From Pelotomaculum schinkii (GTDB taxonomy: Bacteria > Bacillota > Desulfotomaculia > Desulfotomaculales > Pelotomaculaceae): a stretch of 64,000 bases of DNA. The position numbers and the translations under genes are program-made. Location of the stretch: assembly GCF_004369205.1 (NCBI RefSeq), contig NZ_QFGA01000004.1:282092-346091 (forward strand). The letters are read 5' to 3'. The stretch's first letter is position 1. Each line of letters begins with the position of its first letter. Below the pieces are notes generated by a model. That model was not told where the DNA came from. It worked only from the letters and a program-made list of their open reading frames with translations, and did no database searches. Below are positions 53,178-61,929 of this stretch, one piece after another.

Positions 53178-55007
53178 TTGGAACAGGGTTTGCCTGCTGT
53201 TAAAGGTTTTATTCAGCAAGTAGTTGAAGCAATTGCCGCAGCTATAGGCATAGAGGTCATGGTCTTCGACTTGAACCGGAATATTGTTGCTGGAACAGGA
53301 GAAACCAGGGTACAGGTAGGCCACAGGTTCAATAAAGGCAGTCTTACCGGCAGAGTTCTGGAGCATGGACAACCGCTAGTCGCTCGCACCCCTGGGCAAT
53401 CTCTGGAGTGTATGTCATGCTCTCGTTATGGTACCTGCTCGCGTTATATAGTAGCAGCTTTTCCGATCACGGTTAAGGAAAAAGTTTTAGGTAGTTTCTG
53501 TCTTGTTGCTATAAATAATCAGCAAAAAGACATAATCCTAGCTAATGAGGACGGCCTGCTACGATTTTTGGAACGTATGTGTTTACTAATCGCCAGCGCA
53601 ATTAGTGAGAGACAGATCCAACAAGAATTAAATATCATGCTTAATAAATATGACAATGTTGTTAATAGCGTCCATGAAGGAATTATTTCTACCGATTATG
53701 TCGGAAATGTTATTCATCTTAACCGTTCAGCGATTAATCTCTTAGGAATTGATAATGAAGAAATTATTGGCAAGCAACTAACCAAACTTTTTCCGGAATT
53801 TCCGGATATAAAAACTTTTACTAAGCATAAATCTACTGAAATTGAAATTAGTTACAGCCTGAAAAAGAAAAAGAAAAGATATTTTCTTGCGGTAGTTGTT
53901 CCGGTATTAACTGGGGAAAACGGAAATATTCAAGGAATTACAATATCTTTTAGGAATTTAAGTGAGGTACAATCCTACGCCACAAAGCTCGTTGGTTATG
54001 GAAAGTACAGCTTTGATGATATTCTTGGTGATAGTCAATGTGTCCTTGAAGTAAAGTCGAAACTTCGCAGGGCCGCTTTGACCGATGCAACTATTCTTAT
54101 CCGTGGTGAAAGTGGCACGGGAAAGGAATTATTTGCGCATGCCGTTCATAACTATAGTCGCAGGTCACAGGGCCCTTTTGTGGCTATAAATTGCAGTGCC
54201 ATACCGGAATCTCTATTGGAAAGCGAGCTTTTCGGTTATGAGGAAGGAGCTTTTACAGGGGCAAGGAAGGGCGGCAAACCTGGCAAATTTGAACTTGCAA
54301 GGGGCGGCACTCTATTCCTTGATGAAATCGGGGATATGCCCCTGCATTTGCAGAGTAAACTATTGCGTGTTTTGGAAAACCATAGCATAGAACGTGTAGG
54401 CGGAACGGATACAATTCCAATTGATGTCCGCATCATTGCTGCGACCAACCGCAACCTTGAGGAAATGATAGATAAATATGAATTCCGAAGCGATTTGTAT
54501 TATCGGTTGAGCGTCATACCAGTAGTAATCCCTCCGTTGCGAGAACGGAAGGAAGATATTTTTATCTTAATAAAATACTTTTTGGAAAAATACTGCAATA
54601 AGCTTGACCGGGAATGCCAGATATTGGATGAATGTGCCAGGGAAAGGCTTTACCGCTACCCATGGTATGGAAACGTTAGAGAACTCCAAAATGCTATAGA
54701 GTATGCCATCAGTATGAGTGAGCCGGGGCAGACTATTTTATTGGAGCATCTGCCGCAGAGTCTGTTAGCCTACCATGATGAGTTAGTTAATGATGTTGAG
54801 TTAAGTGGAGATGAGGCCAAAGGGAAGGGCTTGAAGGATAACAGGGAACCGACAACAAGGCTTAGGGCCATGGAAATAGAGGCAATACGTGAAGCTCTCA
54901 AAAAGTTTGGAACCACTACGGAAGGCAAAGAAAAAGCGGCACAGTTTTTGGGGATCAGTCTGGCTACATTATACAGGAGATTAAAGGATAATGAAATAAT
55001 ATCCTAA
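53178..55007 (+). CDS. Sigma-54-dependent transcriptional activator (GAF-like, PAS, AAA+, Fis HTH)
   Basis: 609 residues from a TTG with AAGGAGG upstream. Order: N-terminal sensor (1-150) with three close cysteines, C78-x2-C81-x5-C87; a PAS domain (about 155-265); the sigma-54 AAA+ domain (about 290-525) with Walker A GESGTGKE, GAFTGA loop, Walker B GGTLFLDEIGD; and a Fis-type HTH at the end (KAAQFLGISLATLYRRLK). It opens promoters held by RNA polymerase-sigma-54. As the only such gene in the window, it is the natural controller of the eight promoters seen here; the ligand is unknown. Confidence 0.93.
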   Translation: MEQGLPAVKGFIQQVVEAIAAAIGIEVMVFDLNRNIVAGTGETRVQVGHRFNKGSLTGRVLEHGQPLVARTPGQSLECMSCSRYGTCSRYIVAAFPITVKEKVLGSFCLVAINNQQKDIILANEDGLLRFLERMCLLIASAISERQIQQELNIMLNKYDNVVNSVHEGIISTDYVGNVIHLNRSAINLLGIDNEEIIGKQLTKLFPEFPDIKTFTKHKSTEIEISYSLKKKKKRYFLAVVVPVLTGENGNIQGITISFRNLSEVQSYATKLVGYGKYSFDDILGDSQCVLEVKSKLRRAALTDATILIRGESGTGKELFAHAVHNYSRRSQGPFVAINCSAIPESLLESELFGYEEGAFTGARKGGKPGKFELARGGTLFLDEIGDMPLHLQSKLLRVLENHSIERVGGTDTIPIDVRIIAATNRNLEEMIDKYEFRSDLYYRLSVIPVVIPPLRERKEDIFILIKYFLEKYCNKLDRECQILDECARERLYRYPWYGNVRELQNAIEYAISMSEPGQTILLEHLPQSLLAYHDELVNDVELSGDEAKGKGLKDNREPTTRLRAMEIEAIREALKKFGTTTEGKEKAAQFLGISLATLYRRLKDNEIIS

Positions 55008-55045
55008 TAGTTGTTTTAAATATGAAAAAATCCTTATCATTATGC

Positions 55046-55088
55046 GAATGATTAAACACTTGTGGTTTTCACAAGTGTTTAATCATTC
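55046..55088 (+). terminator. Terminator after the activator gene
   Basis: Perfect 19-bp stem (55046-55064, 55070-55088) with a GTTTT loop; CTTTT follows. Confidence 0.9.
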
Positions 55089-55180
55089 CGGCTTTTAACC
55101 TGGCAATACAATCAAACCAGATAGTTTACCTGGAAAATAAGTTAATTATAACAATATCATAAATCTTACTTTTATCTTCA

Positions 55181-55197
55181 TTGGTATAATCCTTGCA
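55181..55197 (+). promoter_or_regulatory. Sigma-54 promoter of sucCD
   Basis: TTGGTATAATCCTTGCA, -24 TTGGTA and -12 CTTGCA with correct spacing. Confidence 0.8.
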
Positions 55198-55377
55198 AAT
55201 ATTAAATCAGGAGGTGAATTCTTGAATATATATCCCGAAAGATTGCTCAAAGGGAAAAAGACTTCTGGTAGGTTAATGAGCGTTTTCGGGTAGAAGGAGG
55301 CATAGACAATTAAAATAAACTACAAGTTTGGCTTTTAAGTTAAACCTTTATTAATGACGAAGGGAGAGATTCAGCCA

Positions 55378-56496
55378 GTGAAAATGTTTGAGTATATGGG
55401 TAAGGAGCTTTTTGCCAAATTCGGCCTTCCAGTCCCGAGCGGCAGAATGATCACCAACCCGGAAGAAGCAGCCGCTGTTGCAGCGGAAATCGGAAAACCA
55501 GTAGTTATTAAATCACAGGTTCTGTCAGGTAAAAGGGGTAAAGCCGGGGGAATCAAGTTTGCCGACACTCCTGAGCAGGCTGTGACAGCCGCAAAGGAAA
55601 TTTTCGGGATGACCATCCAGGGCCTGCCGGTAGAAAGGCTTTTGATTGAAGAGAAATTAAAAATAGATAAAGAACTCTATATGTCCATCACTGTAGACGG
55701 CGCAGCTAAAATGCCTGTTCTTATCGCCTCTGCGCACGGCGGCATGGATATCGAGGAAGTTGACGAGGAGTTTATCATTAAGCAGCACATTGACCCTGAA
55801 CTCGGTATGCATCCCTTTATCGCACGTGATGTGGTAAGAAGGATGGGCATACCTTTAAGCGGTCCTCACGGCAAAGAAATCGTCAAGATTATACAGACCC
55901 TTTACAGGATATTTAAACAGAAAGACGCCGAACTGGTTGAAATAAACCCGCTGGTATTCAGCGACGATAAAGTAATCGCAGCCGACTCCAAAGTAACCAT
56001 CGACGACGACGCCCTTTTCCGTCAGAAAGATCTGCCTTACGTTGAAGAGCGCTCCGCTACTGAAAAAGCCGCCAAAGACCTGGGCCTTTCCTTTGTCGAC
56101 CTGGACGGCAATATCGCTGTTATGGCCAACGGCGCGGGCATTACCATGGGCACGCTGGATACCCTCCAGTATTACGGTGGGGCTGCCGCCAACTTCCTTG
56201 ACTGTGGCGGCGGAACCGGACGGGAAGCAACAGCGGAGGCGTTGAAACTACTTATCGCCAAGAATCCCAAGTCCATGATCATCAACATTTTCGGTGGCAT
56301 TACCCGTTGCGATCAAGTTGCTCTCGCATTTAAAGATATTAAGGAATCAGTAGGATTTCCTTGCCCAGTGGTGATCCGGCTGGTCGGCACCAACCAGGAT
56401 TTGGGCCGGGAAATTCTTGCTGAAGTCGGTGTTGAGGCATTCGATTTCATGCAGGACGCCGCTAAAAAAGCAGTTGAACTTGCCGCCCAGGGCTAG
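55378..56496 (+). CDS. sucC: Succinate-CoA ligase (ADP-forming), beta subunit
   Basis: About 372 residues. Starts MKMFEYMGKELFAKFGLPVP; ATP-grasp domain follows (KSQVLSGKRGKAGGIKF; EINPLVF), and the C-terminal CoA-ligase domain has NIFGGITRCDQVA. It makes ATP from succinyl-CoA with the SucD subunit, or runs in reverse. A related acid could also be the substrate. I choose GTG 55378, where the family begins and GGGAG lies upstream; the frame extends to 55354. Confidence 0.92.
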   Translation: MKMFEYMGKELFAKFGLPVPSGRMITNPEEAAAVAAEIGKPVVIKSQVLSGKRGKAGGIKFADTPEQAVTAAKEIFGMTIQGLPVERLLIEEKLKIDKELYMSITVDGAAKMPVLIASAHGGMDIEEVDEEFIIKQHIDPELGMHPFIARDVVRRMGIPLSGPHGKEIVKIIQTLYRIFKQKDAELVEINPLVFSDDKVIAADSKVTIDDDALFRQKDLPYVEERSATEKAAKDLGLSFVDLDGNIAVMANGAGITMGTLDTLQYYGGAAANFLDCGGGTGREATAEALKLLIAKNPKSMIINIFGGITRCDQVALAFKDIKESVGFPCPVVIRLVGTNQDLGREILAEVGVEAFDFMQDAAKKAVELAAQG

Positions 56497-56577
56497 CACA
56501 AATATCTGGAGCTAAATTTGCCCTTAAAAGGCAAATCGCAGGCTTATGAAAAGCTTTGACAAGGAGGAATTGTTAAA

Positions 56578-57450
56578 TTGGCCATTATCATTGATGAAAA
56601 TACGAATGTACTAGTCATGGGAATGACCGGCAGGCAAGGTACCTTTCACACCAAGCAAATGCTTGACTATGGCACCAAAATTGTAGCCGGCACCAGCCCT
56701 GGGAAAGGCGGAGCTATTGTTGAAGGGATACCGGCATACAACAGCGTCCGTGAAGCCTGTGCAAACCACAAAATTGACGCTTCAGTGATATTTGTTCCCG
56801 CTGCTGGAACAAAAGACGCCGCTCTTGAATCCATTGAGGCCGGCATTGGCGTAGTTGTGGTTGTCACCGAAGGAGTTCCGGTACATGATGAGATTGAGAT
56901 GGTTGCCTATGCCAAGCGCAGAGGGACCATCGTTCTAGGCCCGAATACTTTCGGGATCGTGTCTTCCGGCAAATGTAAAATGGGTATTCCCCCCAACAAA
57001 TACTTTGTGGAAGGTCCTGTCGGCGTAGTAGCCCGCTCCGGGACCTTGACCTATGAGATCGTAGGCAACCTTACCGCTAACGGGCTTGGCCAGACCACCG
57101 TTGTAGGCATGGGCGGTGACCGTGTGGTAGGAACAACCTTCATCGATGTTTTGAAAATGTTTGAAAAAGACCCGCTCACCAAAGCAGTCGTACTGATTGG
57201 TGAAATCGGCGGCAACGCGGAGGAAACAGCTGCTGAATATATCAAAACGATGACCAAACCGGTGGTTGGCTACATCGCAGGCAAGAGCGCACCTCCCGGC
57301 AAACGGATGGGACATGCCGGCGCCATTATTGAGCGGGGCAAAGGAACGTACCAGGGCAAGATAGAGGCTCTTACAGCTGCCGGAGCCAAAGTGGCAACCC
57401 TTCCTTTTGAAGTGCCTGGATTAATCAAAGAGTCTCTTGGAATAAAATAG
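56578..57450 (+). CDS. sucD: Succinate-CoA ligase (ADP-forming), alpha subunit
   Basis: 290 residues. CoA-binding Rossmann domain ([28 protein letters not shown]) and the ligase domain with the phospho-histidine loop [11 protein letters not shown] near residue 245. Works with SucC. TTG start with AAGGAGG eight or so bases upstream. Placed between sucC and a terminator, so sucCD is a two-gene sigma-54 operon, which is unusual for a TCA-cycle enzyme and points to a catabolic task. Confidence 0.93.
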   Translation: MAIIIDENTNVLVMGMTGRQGTFHTKQMLDYGTKIVAGTSPGKGGAIVEGIPAYNSVREACANHKIDASVIFVPAAGTKDAALESIEAGIGVVVVVTEGVPVHDEIEMVAYAKRRGTIVLGPNTFGIVSSGKCKMGIPPNKYFVEGPVGVVARSGTLTYEIVGNLTANGLGQTTVVGMGGDRVVGTTFIDVLKMFEKDPLTKAVVLIGEIGGNAEETAAEYIKTMTKPVVGYIAGKSAPPGKRMGHAGAIIERGKGTYQGKIEALTAAGAKVATLPFEVPGLIKESLGIK

Positions 57451-57570
57451 CTGATTAAATGTCGGTAGATAGTTCAGGCTTGTCAATATCTCTAAAACTT
57501 TTAGTTGATAGTTGTCTTTTTTAATGTTATAAATTAGAGATTGGTTATTTTCATTATGAGAAAGTTTTCG

Positions 57571-57599
57571 CACCTGCGAATTTTTTGCAGGTGTTTTTC
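57571..57599 (+). terminator. Terminator after sucD
   Basis: CACCTGC (57571-57577) and GCAGGTG (57587-57593) with a TTTTTCTT tail. Confidence 0.85.
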
Positions 57600-57666
57600 T
57601 TATATAGATAAACGGAAAGAGTGCGTAATATTGTCCTTTGGCAACCATCAATTAGGTATACTACAA

Positions 57667-57693
57667 AAAAATCCAGCTTAAAGCTGGATTTTT
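57667..57693 (+). terminator. Second hairpin, upstream of the sigma-54 promoter
   Basis: AAAAATCCAGCTT and AAGCTGGATTTTT form a near-continuous palindrome ending in five T, six bases before the -24 box. Either a back-up terminator or a protein-binding site. Confidence 0.7.
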
Positions 57694-57698
57694 CATTA

Positions 57699-57715
57699 GT
57701 GGTACGGTCTTTGCA
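57699..57715 (+). promoter_or_regulatory. Sigma-54 promoter of the preA-kor operon
   Basis: GTGGTACGGTCTTTGCA, -24 TGGTACG and -12 TTTGCA, correct spacing, 46 bases before the start codon. Confidence 0.85.
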
Positions 57716-57760
57716 AATAAGCATAATTAGATTAATAATCCAGGAGGGATCACAACTATT

Positions 57761-58978
57761 ATGAAGCCGGATTTAAGTGTGGAAGTGTGTGGTGTAAAGT
57801 TCAAGAACCCTATTGTAGTTGCGTCTGCCACCCCGTCGAAAGACGCAGCTTACATGAAAAAATGCGCTGATGCGGGGGCTGGCGGGATCATAGCCAAAAC
57901 CGTTACCTATGAACCAAAGTTGCATAAGTATGTTTCCCCCAGGTTTACAGTGCTCCAAAAACGCGGGTGGCCGCACTCATTCTCAAATTATTCATGTGAA
58001 TTTTTAGCTAACTATACCCCGGAGGAATGGTATGAAGAAATGAAAGCAGCAGCCAAATACTGCCACGAACACAACGTTGTCCTGGTAGGCAGTATTTCGG
58101 GGGGGTCGTTGGAAGAATGGGCAAAGCTTGCTGCTGATATGGAAAGCACAGGGGTTGATATGCTTGAACTCAATTTTGGGTGCCCTCACCCGCGGGATCT
58201 GGGCTACAAGAGCGGTCAGGAACTGGGAAGCGATCCGGAAGCAGCAGCTGAAGTAGTTGAAACAGTCGTCAATGCAGTTAAGATACCCGTTTTTGTAAAA
58301 TTGACAGCTGAGGCAGTTGACCCCTTAATAGTTGCAAGAAAAGTTCAAGCGAAAGGCGCCAGCGGTCTCACAGTAATCAACCGTTTCCCGGCCTTGGAAA
58401 TCGATATGGAAACTGGGCGACCAATCCTGCACTCGACTTTTGCCGGGGTCAACGGGCCATGGATGCGCCCGATAATGCTCAAGTGGGTAGCCAAAATAGC
58501 CCGTGAAATTGATATTCCTATTTCAGCAACGAATGGTATCTGGGAGTGGCAGGATGTGGTCAAGTCGATCATGGTTGGCGCCAGCACCGTTCAGACCTGC
58601 ACGGCTCTCATGTATAGTCCCAGAGGTTATAAAAAGATAGGCGATTTTGTACAGGGACTGGAAAAATTCATGGATGCCAAAGGTTACCGTACGATTGCAG
58701 AAATGAGGGGCATCACTCTGGGCAAGATTCTCACCTGGGATAAGGTGGACAGGGAAACCAAAGCTGTTTCCATAGTTGATAAAGAGCGCTGCACTGGTTG
58801 TAAAATGTGCCAAAATTGGTGTTTTTACGGGGCAATTTCCTACGAGGGAGAAAACGGCAAGGTAAAAGCTAATATCAGTGATCGCTGTGACGGCTGTGGT
58901 CTGTGTGCATCGCTGTGCCCCAGGGATGCCATACACATGGAAGGACCGGTACCGGTATTTTTAGGGGATTTCAGCTAA
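57761..58978 (+). CDS. PreA-like dihydropyrimidine/dihydroorotate dehydrogenase with two 4Fe-4S clusters
   Basis: 405 residues. The FMN-binding TIM barrel (1-330) is of the PreA/DPD type (NPIVVASATPSKDAAYMKKC; ELNFGCPHPRD), and the C-terminus has two ferredoxin motifs, CTGCKMCQNWC and CDGCGLCASLC. In dihydropyrimidine dehydrogenase the active-site loop has Cys in A-C-G-Q; here it is Lys-Ser151-Gly-Gln, so the general acid is Ser. There is no PreT-type NADH subunit gene beside it; the next genes are a ferredoxin and a ferredoxin-dependent oxidoreductase, so ferredoxin is the probable partner. It may reduce or oxidise a pyrimidine-like or other ring C=C bond. Confidence 0.85.
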   Translation: MKPDLSVEVCGVKFKNPIVVASATPSKDAAYMKKCADAGAGGIIAKTVTYEPKLHKYVSPRFTVLQKRGWPHSFSNYSCEFLANYTPEEWYEEMKAAAKYCHEHNVVLVGSISGGSLEEWAKLAADMESTGVDMLELNFGCPHPRDLGYKSGQELGSDPEAAAEVVETVVNAVKIPVFVKLTAEAVDPLIVARKVQAKGASGLTVINRFPALEIDMETGRPILHSTFAGVNGPWMRPIMLKWVAKIAREIDIPISATNGIWEWQDVVKSIMVGASTVQTCTALMYSPRGYKKIGDFVQGLEKFMDAKGYRTIAEMRGITLGKILTWDKVDRETKAVSIVDKERCTGCKMCQNWCFYGAISYEGENGKVKANISDRCDGCGLCASLCPRDAIHMEGPVPVFLGDFS

Positions 58979-59032
58979 TCAAGGAAAATATTATGGCCTA
59001 TATGGCTAAGGCTGATTATGGAGGGAAGCTTT

Positions 59033-59218
59033 ATGGCTCAAATTAAGGTAGACCTGAAGCGCTGTAAGAGTTGTGGTATATGTATCGCCTTTTGCCCAAA
59101 AAATGTTTATGCCGTAAACAAAGAGGGTGGCCCTGTCATTGCGCAGCCGGAACTTTGTTCCAAGTGTAATTTATGTGTGATGAGATGCCCTGATTTCGCC
59201 CTCGAATTGGAGGTGTAG
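59033..59218 (+). CDS. korD: 2-oxoacid:ferredoxin oxidoreductase, ferredoxin-like (delta) subunit
   Basis: About 61 residues, a 2[4Fe-4S] ferredoxin with CKSCGICIAFCP and CSKCNLCVMRCP. It carries electrons out of the KorAB core. I start at ATG 59033 with GGAGGGA upstream; the frame also opens at 59018. Six bases before korA. Confidence 0.9.
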   Translation: MAQIKVDLKRCKSCGICIAFCPKNVYAVNKEGGPVIAQPELCSKCNLCVMRCPDFALELEV

Positions 59219-59224
59219 CAAAAA

Positions 59225-60370
59225 ATGAATGGACAAGAAAGTTCAAAAGTATTTATGCAGGGAAACGCAGCCATCGCTGAAGGGGCTGTGGCAGCAGGTG
59301 CACGTTTTTATGCGGGTTATCCGATTACTCCATCCTCTGAAGTAGCTGAATTGGCATCTCAAAAAATGCTGGAAACCGGTGGGGTATATGTCCAAATGGA
59401 AGACGAACTGGGCAGTATAGCTGCAGTTATTGGCGCGGCTCTTACCGGTAAAAAAGCTTTTACTGCTACAAGCGGACCGGGCTTCTCATTAATGCAGGAA
59501 AACCTCGGGGTGGCTATACTGGGTGAGGTACCATGCGTTGTTGTCAATGTTCAGCGGTCCGGTCCCAGCACCGGGCTTGCTACCAAACCTGCGCAAGCTG
59601 ATGTAATGCAGGCATGTTGGGGCCGTCATGGTGACCAGTTAGTCATCGTTTTGACACCTGCTTCAGTCCAGGAGTGCTTCGATCTGACGGTTACCGCATT
59701 TAACCTGTCGGAGCAATTTAGGGTGCCGGTTATCCTGCTGGCAGATGAAATAGTGGGTCACATGCGGGAAGCGATAACGTTGCCCAGACCGGAAGAGCTT
59801 AAAGTGGTTAATCGCAAAAAACCGGACTGTGCAGCGGAGAAATACCTGCCGTTTTCTCCGAGCAGTGACGGCGTCCCGCCGTTGGCCAGTTTCGGCAGTG
59901 ACTATATTTTTCACATAACCAGTTCTATGCACGGGGAAAGTGGCTACAGCCAAAATGATCCTGCAAACGCAGGTGAAAAGATTAAACGTCTTTTTTCAAA
60001 AATTGAAGACCGTTTGGATGAGTTTGTTCTTTACAAACATTATTATGACCTGCAGGAAGACCTGGACCTTTTGATTATCACCTTCGGCTGTACCACCAGA
60101 CCGGCTCGTGCGGCAGCTATGCGAGTTGGCGACAAAAAAATTGGGGTGCTGCAGCTTATTACCATGTGGCCTTTCCCCGATAAAATTGTTGCTCAAGCCG
60201 CTGCAAAGACACGTGCAATCCTGGTTCCGGAATTAAATCTTGGGCAGGTAATACGGGAGGTCGAGCGTGTGGCAGGTAAACAAACACCTGTCTACGGCCT
60301 TCATAAATCAAACGGGGAGGGCTTTAAACCCTCAGAAATTATCGCCCGTATTGAGGAGGTAACAAAATAG
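59225..60370 (+). CDS. korA: 2-oxoacid:ferredoxin oxidoreductase, alpha subunit
   Basis: 381 residues. Family marks: QGNAAIAEGAVAAGARFYAG, YPITPSSEV, MEDELGSIAAVIGAALTGKK, ATSGPGFSLMQE, and the C-terminal transketolase-like domain. With KorB it decarboxylates a 2-oxoacid to its acyl-CoA and reduces ferredoxin. The length and the separate beta, gamma and delta genes fit the 2-oxoglutarate (Kor) type better than pyruvate or indolepyruvate enzymes, and sucCD next door supports succinyl-CoA as product. Its stop shares one base with the korB start. Confidence 0.9.
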   Translation: MNGQESSKVFMQGNAAIAEGAVAAGARFYAGYPITPSSEVAELASQKMLETGGVYVQMEDELGSIAAVIGAALTGKKAFTATSGPGFSLMQENLGVAILGEVPCVVVNVQRSGPSTGLATKPAQADVMQACWGRHGDQLVIVLTPASVQECFDLTVTAFNLSEQFRVPVILLADEIVGHMREAITLPRPEELKVVNRKKPDCAAEKYLPFSPSSDGVPPLASFGSDYIFHITSSMHGESGYSQNDPANAGEKIKRLFSKIEDRLDEFVLYKHYYDLQEDLDLLIITFGCTTRPARAAAMRVGDKKIGVLQLITMWPFPDKIVAQAAAKTRAILVPELNLGQVIREVERVAGKQTPVYGLHKSNGEGFKPSEIIARIEEVTK

Positions 60371-61194
60371 TGTCCGAGCAGAATGCTAGCTGGAAGGAAT
60401 ACATCAAAGAGAGTATGCTGCCACAAATGTGGTGTTCGGGTTGTGGCAATGGAATCGTTTTGGGGGCTTTAGCCCGGGCTATGGCTAAATTAAATTTAGA
60501 AAAAAACAAAGTTGTAGTGGTTACCGGTATCGGGTGCTGGGGAAAAGCTGATGATTATTTCACCTGCAGTGCCCTGCATGGAACCCATGGTAGGGCTCTG
60601 GCCTTTGCAACAGGTGTCAAAGCGGCTAACCCGGAGCTTGATGTTATTGTCCTCATGGGTGATGGTGATGGTGTGACTATTGGTGGCAACCACCTGATCC
60701 ATGCTGCCCGGCGCAATATAGATCTGACCGTAGTGCTCTTGAATAACAATAATTACGGGATGACCGGAGGACAAGCTTCAGCGCTGACACCGTTAGGCAT
60801 GGTTACCAGCACAACAAAATATGGCAACCCTGAGCGGGATTTGGATATTTGCAGCCTGGTGGATGCAGCCGGGGCCAACTATGTCGCCAGGGGTACAGTT
60901 TACCATGTTCCCCAGTTAGATAAACTCATCAGTGATGGAATAAACAAAAAAGGGTTCTCCTTCATTGAGGCATTAAGCCCCTGCCCGACTCATTTCGGGC
61001 GTCGCAATAAACTAGGTGACGCTGTTAAAATGGTGAAAACGTTGAAGGAAAATGCGGTTAATGTCAACTCGTCGCAAGCACAAGAAGGAGATTTAAAAGA
61101 AGGTTCTTTTTTAATCGGCAAACTGGCTGAGAGATATGACGACGATTTTAATACAGCATACGAGAAAATAAGGCAAAAGATTAAAACCAAATAA
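60370..61194 (+). CDS. korB: 2-oxoacid:ferredoxin oxidoreductase, beta subunit
   Basis: 274 residues from GTG 60370. Thiamine diphosphate site GDGDGVTIGGNHLIHAARRN with NNNNYGMTGGQ; cluster ligands include WCSGCGNG and the CSALHGTHGRA stretch. Central catalytic subunit of the Kor complex, in the order korD-A-B-C. Confidence 0.92.
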   Translation: MSEQNASWKEYIKESMLPQMWCSGCGNGIVLGALARAMAKLNLEKNKVVVVTGIGCWGKADDYFTCSALHGTHGRALAFATGVKAANPELDVIVLMGDGDGVTIGGNHLIHAARRNIDLTVVLLNNNNYGMTGGQASALTPLGMVTSTTKYGNPERDLDICSLVDAAGANYVARGTVYHVPQLDKLISDGINKKGFSFIEALSPCPTHFGRRNKLGDAVKMVKTLKENAVNVNSSQAQEGDLKEGSFLIGKLAERYDDDFNTAYEKIRQKIKTK

Positions 61195-61270
61195 AATACC
61201 GCTTTATTAAGTCTTAAACTAAATGGCCTGGATATATTGCAGCACGGCTTAAAAAAAGGGGAGATATCAG

Positions 61271-61825
61271 TTGAAGGAAACCTGGCAGATAGTACTCGCA
61301 GGCGAAGGAGGTCAAGGTTTAATAGTCGCCGGTATTATATTGGCAGAAGCGGCTTCAATTTTCGAGGGGAAATTTGCAATACAGACTCAATCCTATGGGA
61401 TAGCCACCAGGGGTGGATCCAGCTCAGCGGAAGTAGTAATCAGCGAGAAGGAAATTATTTATGAGAGTGTGGAGGAGCCCGATCTGGTTTTGGCCCTAAC
61501 CACTGATGCATATGAGCAGTATGCCGGAGCATTGGATAAGAATGCGGTATTAATTTATGATGCCGGCCTGGTTGACACTACAAAAATAGAAAAAGTTACG
61601 GCGAAAACCTATGGTATACCCTTTACAGATTTAGCGAGGGAGTTAGGCAAGGTCACGGTGGCTAACATCGTATCTCTGGGTACGATAGCAAGATTAAGTG
61701 ATGCTGTCAAAATTGATTCAATGGAAAAAGCGGTGCTGAAGCGTTTTGGCGGCAGTGCTGCGGAGCTTAATAAAAAAGCCTTCCGGCTGGGAATTGAATT
61801 TGCTGAAAATGATTCAATGCAATAA
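61271..61825 (+). CDS. korC: 2-oxoacid:ferredoxin oxidoreductase, gamma subunit
   Basis: 184 residues from TTG 61271 with GGGGAG upstream. AGEGGQGLIVAGIILAEAA is the gamma-domain signature, followed by QSYGIATRGGSSSAEVVIS. It completes the four-subunit Kor complex. Separated from korB by 76 bases without a promoter I can see. Confidence 0.9.
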   Translation: MKETWQIVLAGEGGQGLIVAGIILAEAASIFEGKFAIQTQSYGIATRGGSSSAEVVISEKEIIYESVEEPDLVLALTTDAYEQYAGALDKNAVLIYDAGLVDTTKIEKVTAKTYGIPFTDLARELGKVTVANIVSLGTIARLSDAVKIDSMEKAVLKRFGGSAAELNKKAFRLGIEFAENDSMQ

Positions 61826-61842
61826 ATGATTGAAGCATTCAC

Positions 61843-61877
61843 AGGCCTGATCAGTCCTGCTGGTCAGGCCTCTTTTC
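61843..61877 (+). terminator. Terminator after korC
   Basis: AGGCCTGATCAG pairs with CTGGTCAGGCCT (one G-T pair), loop of five, then CTTTTCT. Confidence 0.85.
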
Positions 61878-61929
61878 TGGTAGAAGTAATATAAATCTCA
61901 TCAGTTTTATATAGGAGGGTATCCTAATA

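Larger units (their letters stand above)
55008..55377. other. 370-base control region of sucCD
   Basis: Terminator (55046-55088), sigma-54 promoter (55181-55197), then AGGAGG (55209-55214) with a 23-codon frame (TTG 55222 to TAG 55293, beginning MNIYPERLLKGKK) and a second AAGGAGG at 55294 without a usable start. Confidence 0.6.
57451..57760. other. 310-base region between sucD and the preA-like gene
   Basis: Terminator at 57571-57599, hairpin at 57667-57693, sigma-54 promoter at 57699-57715. No gene. Confidence 0.6.
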
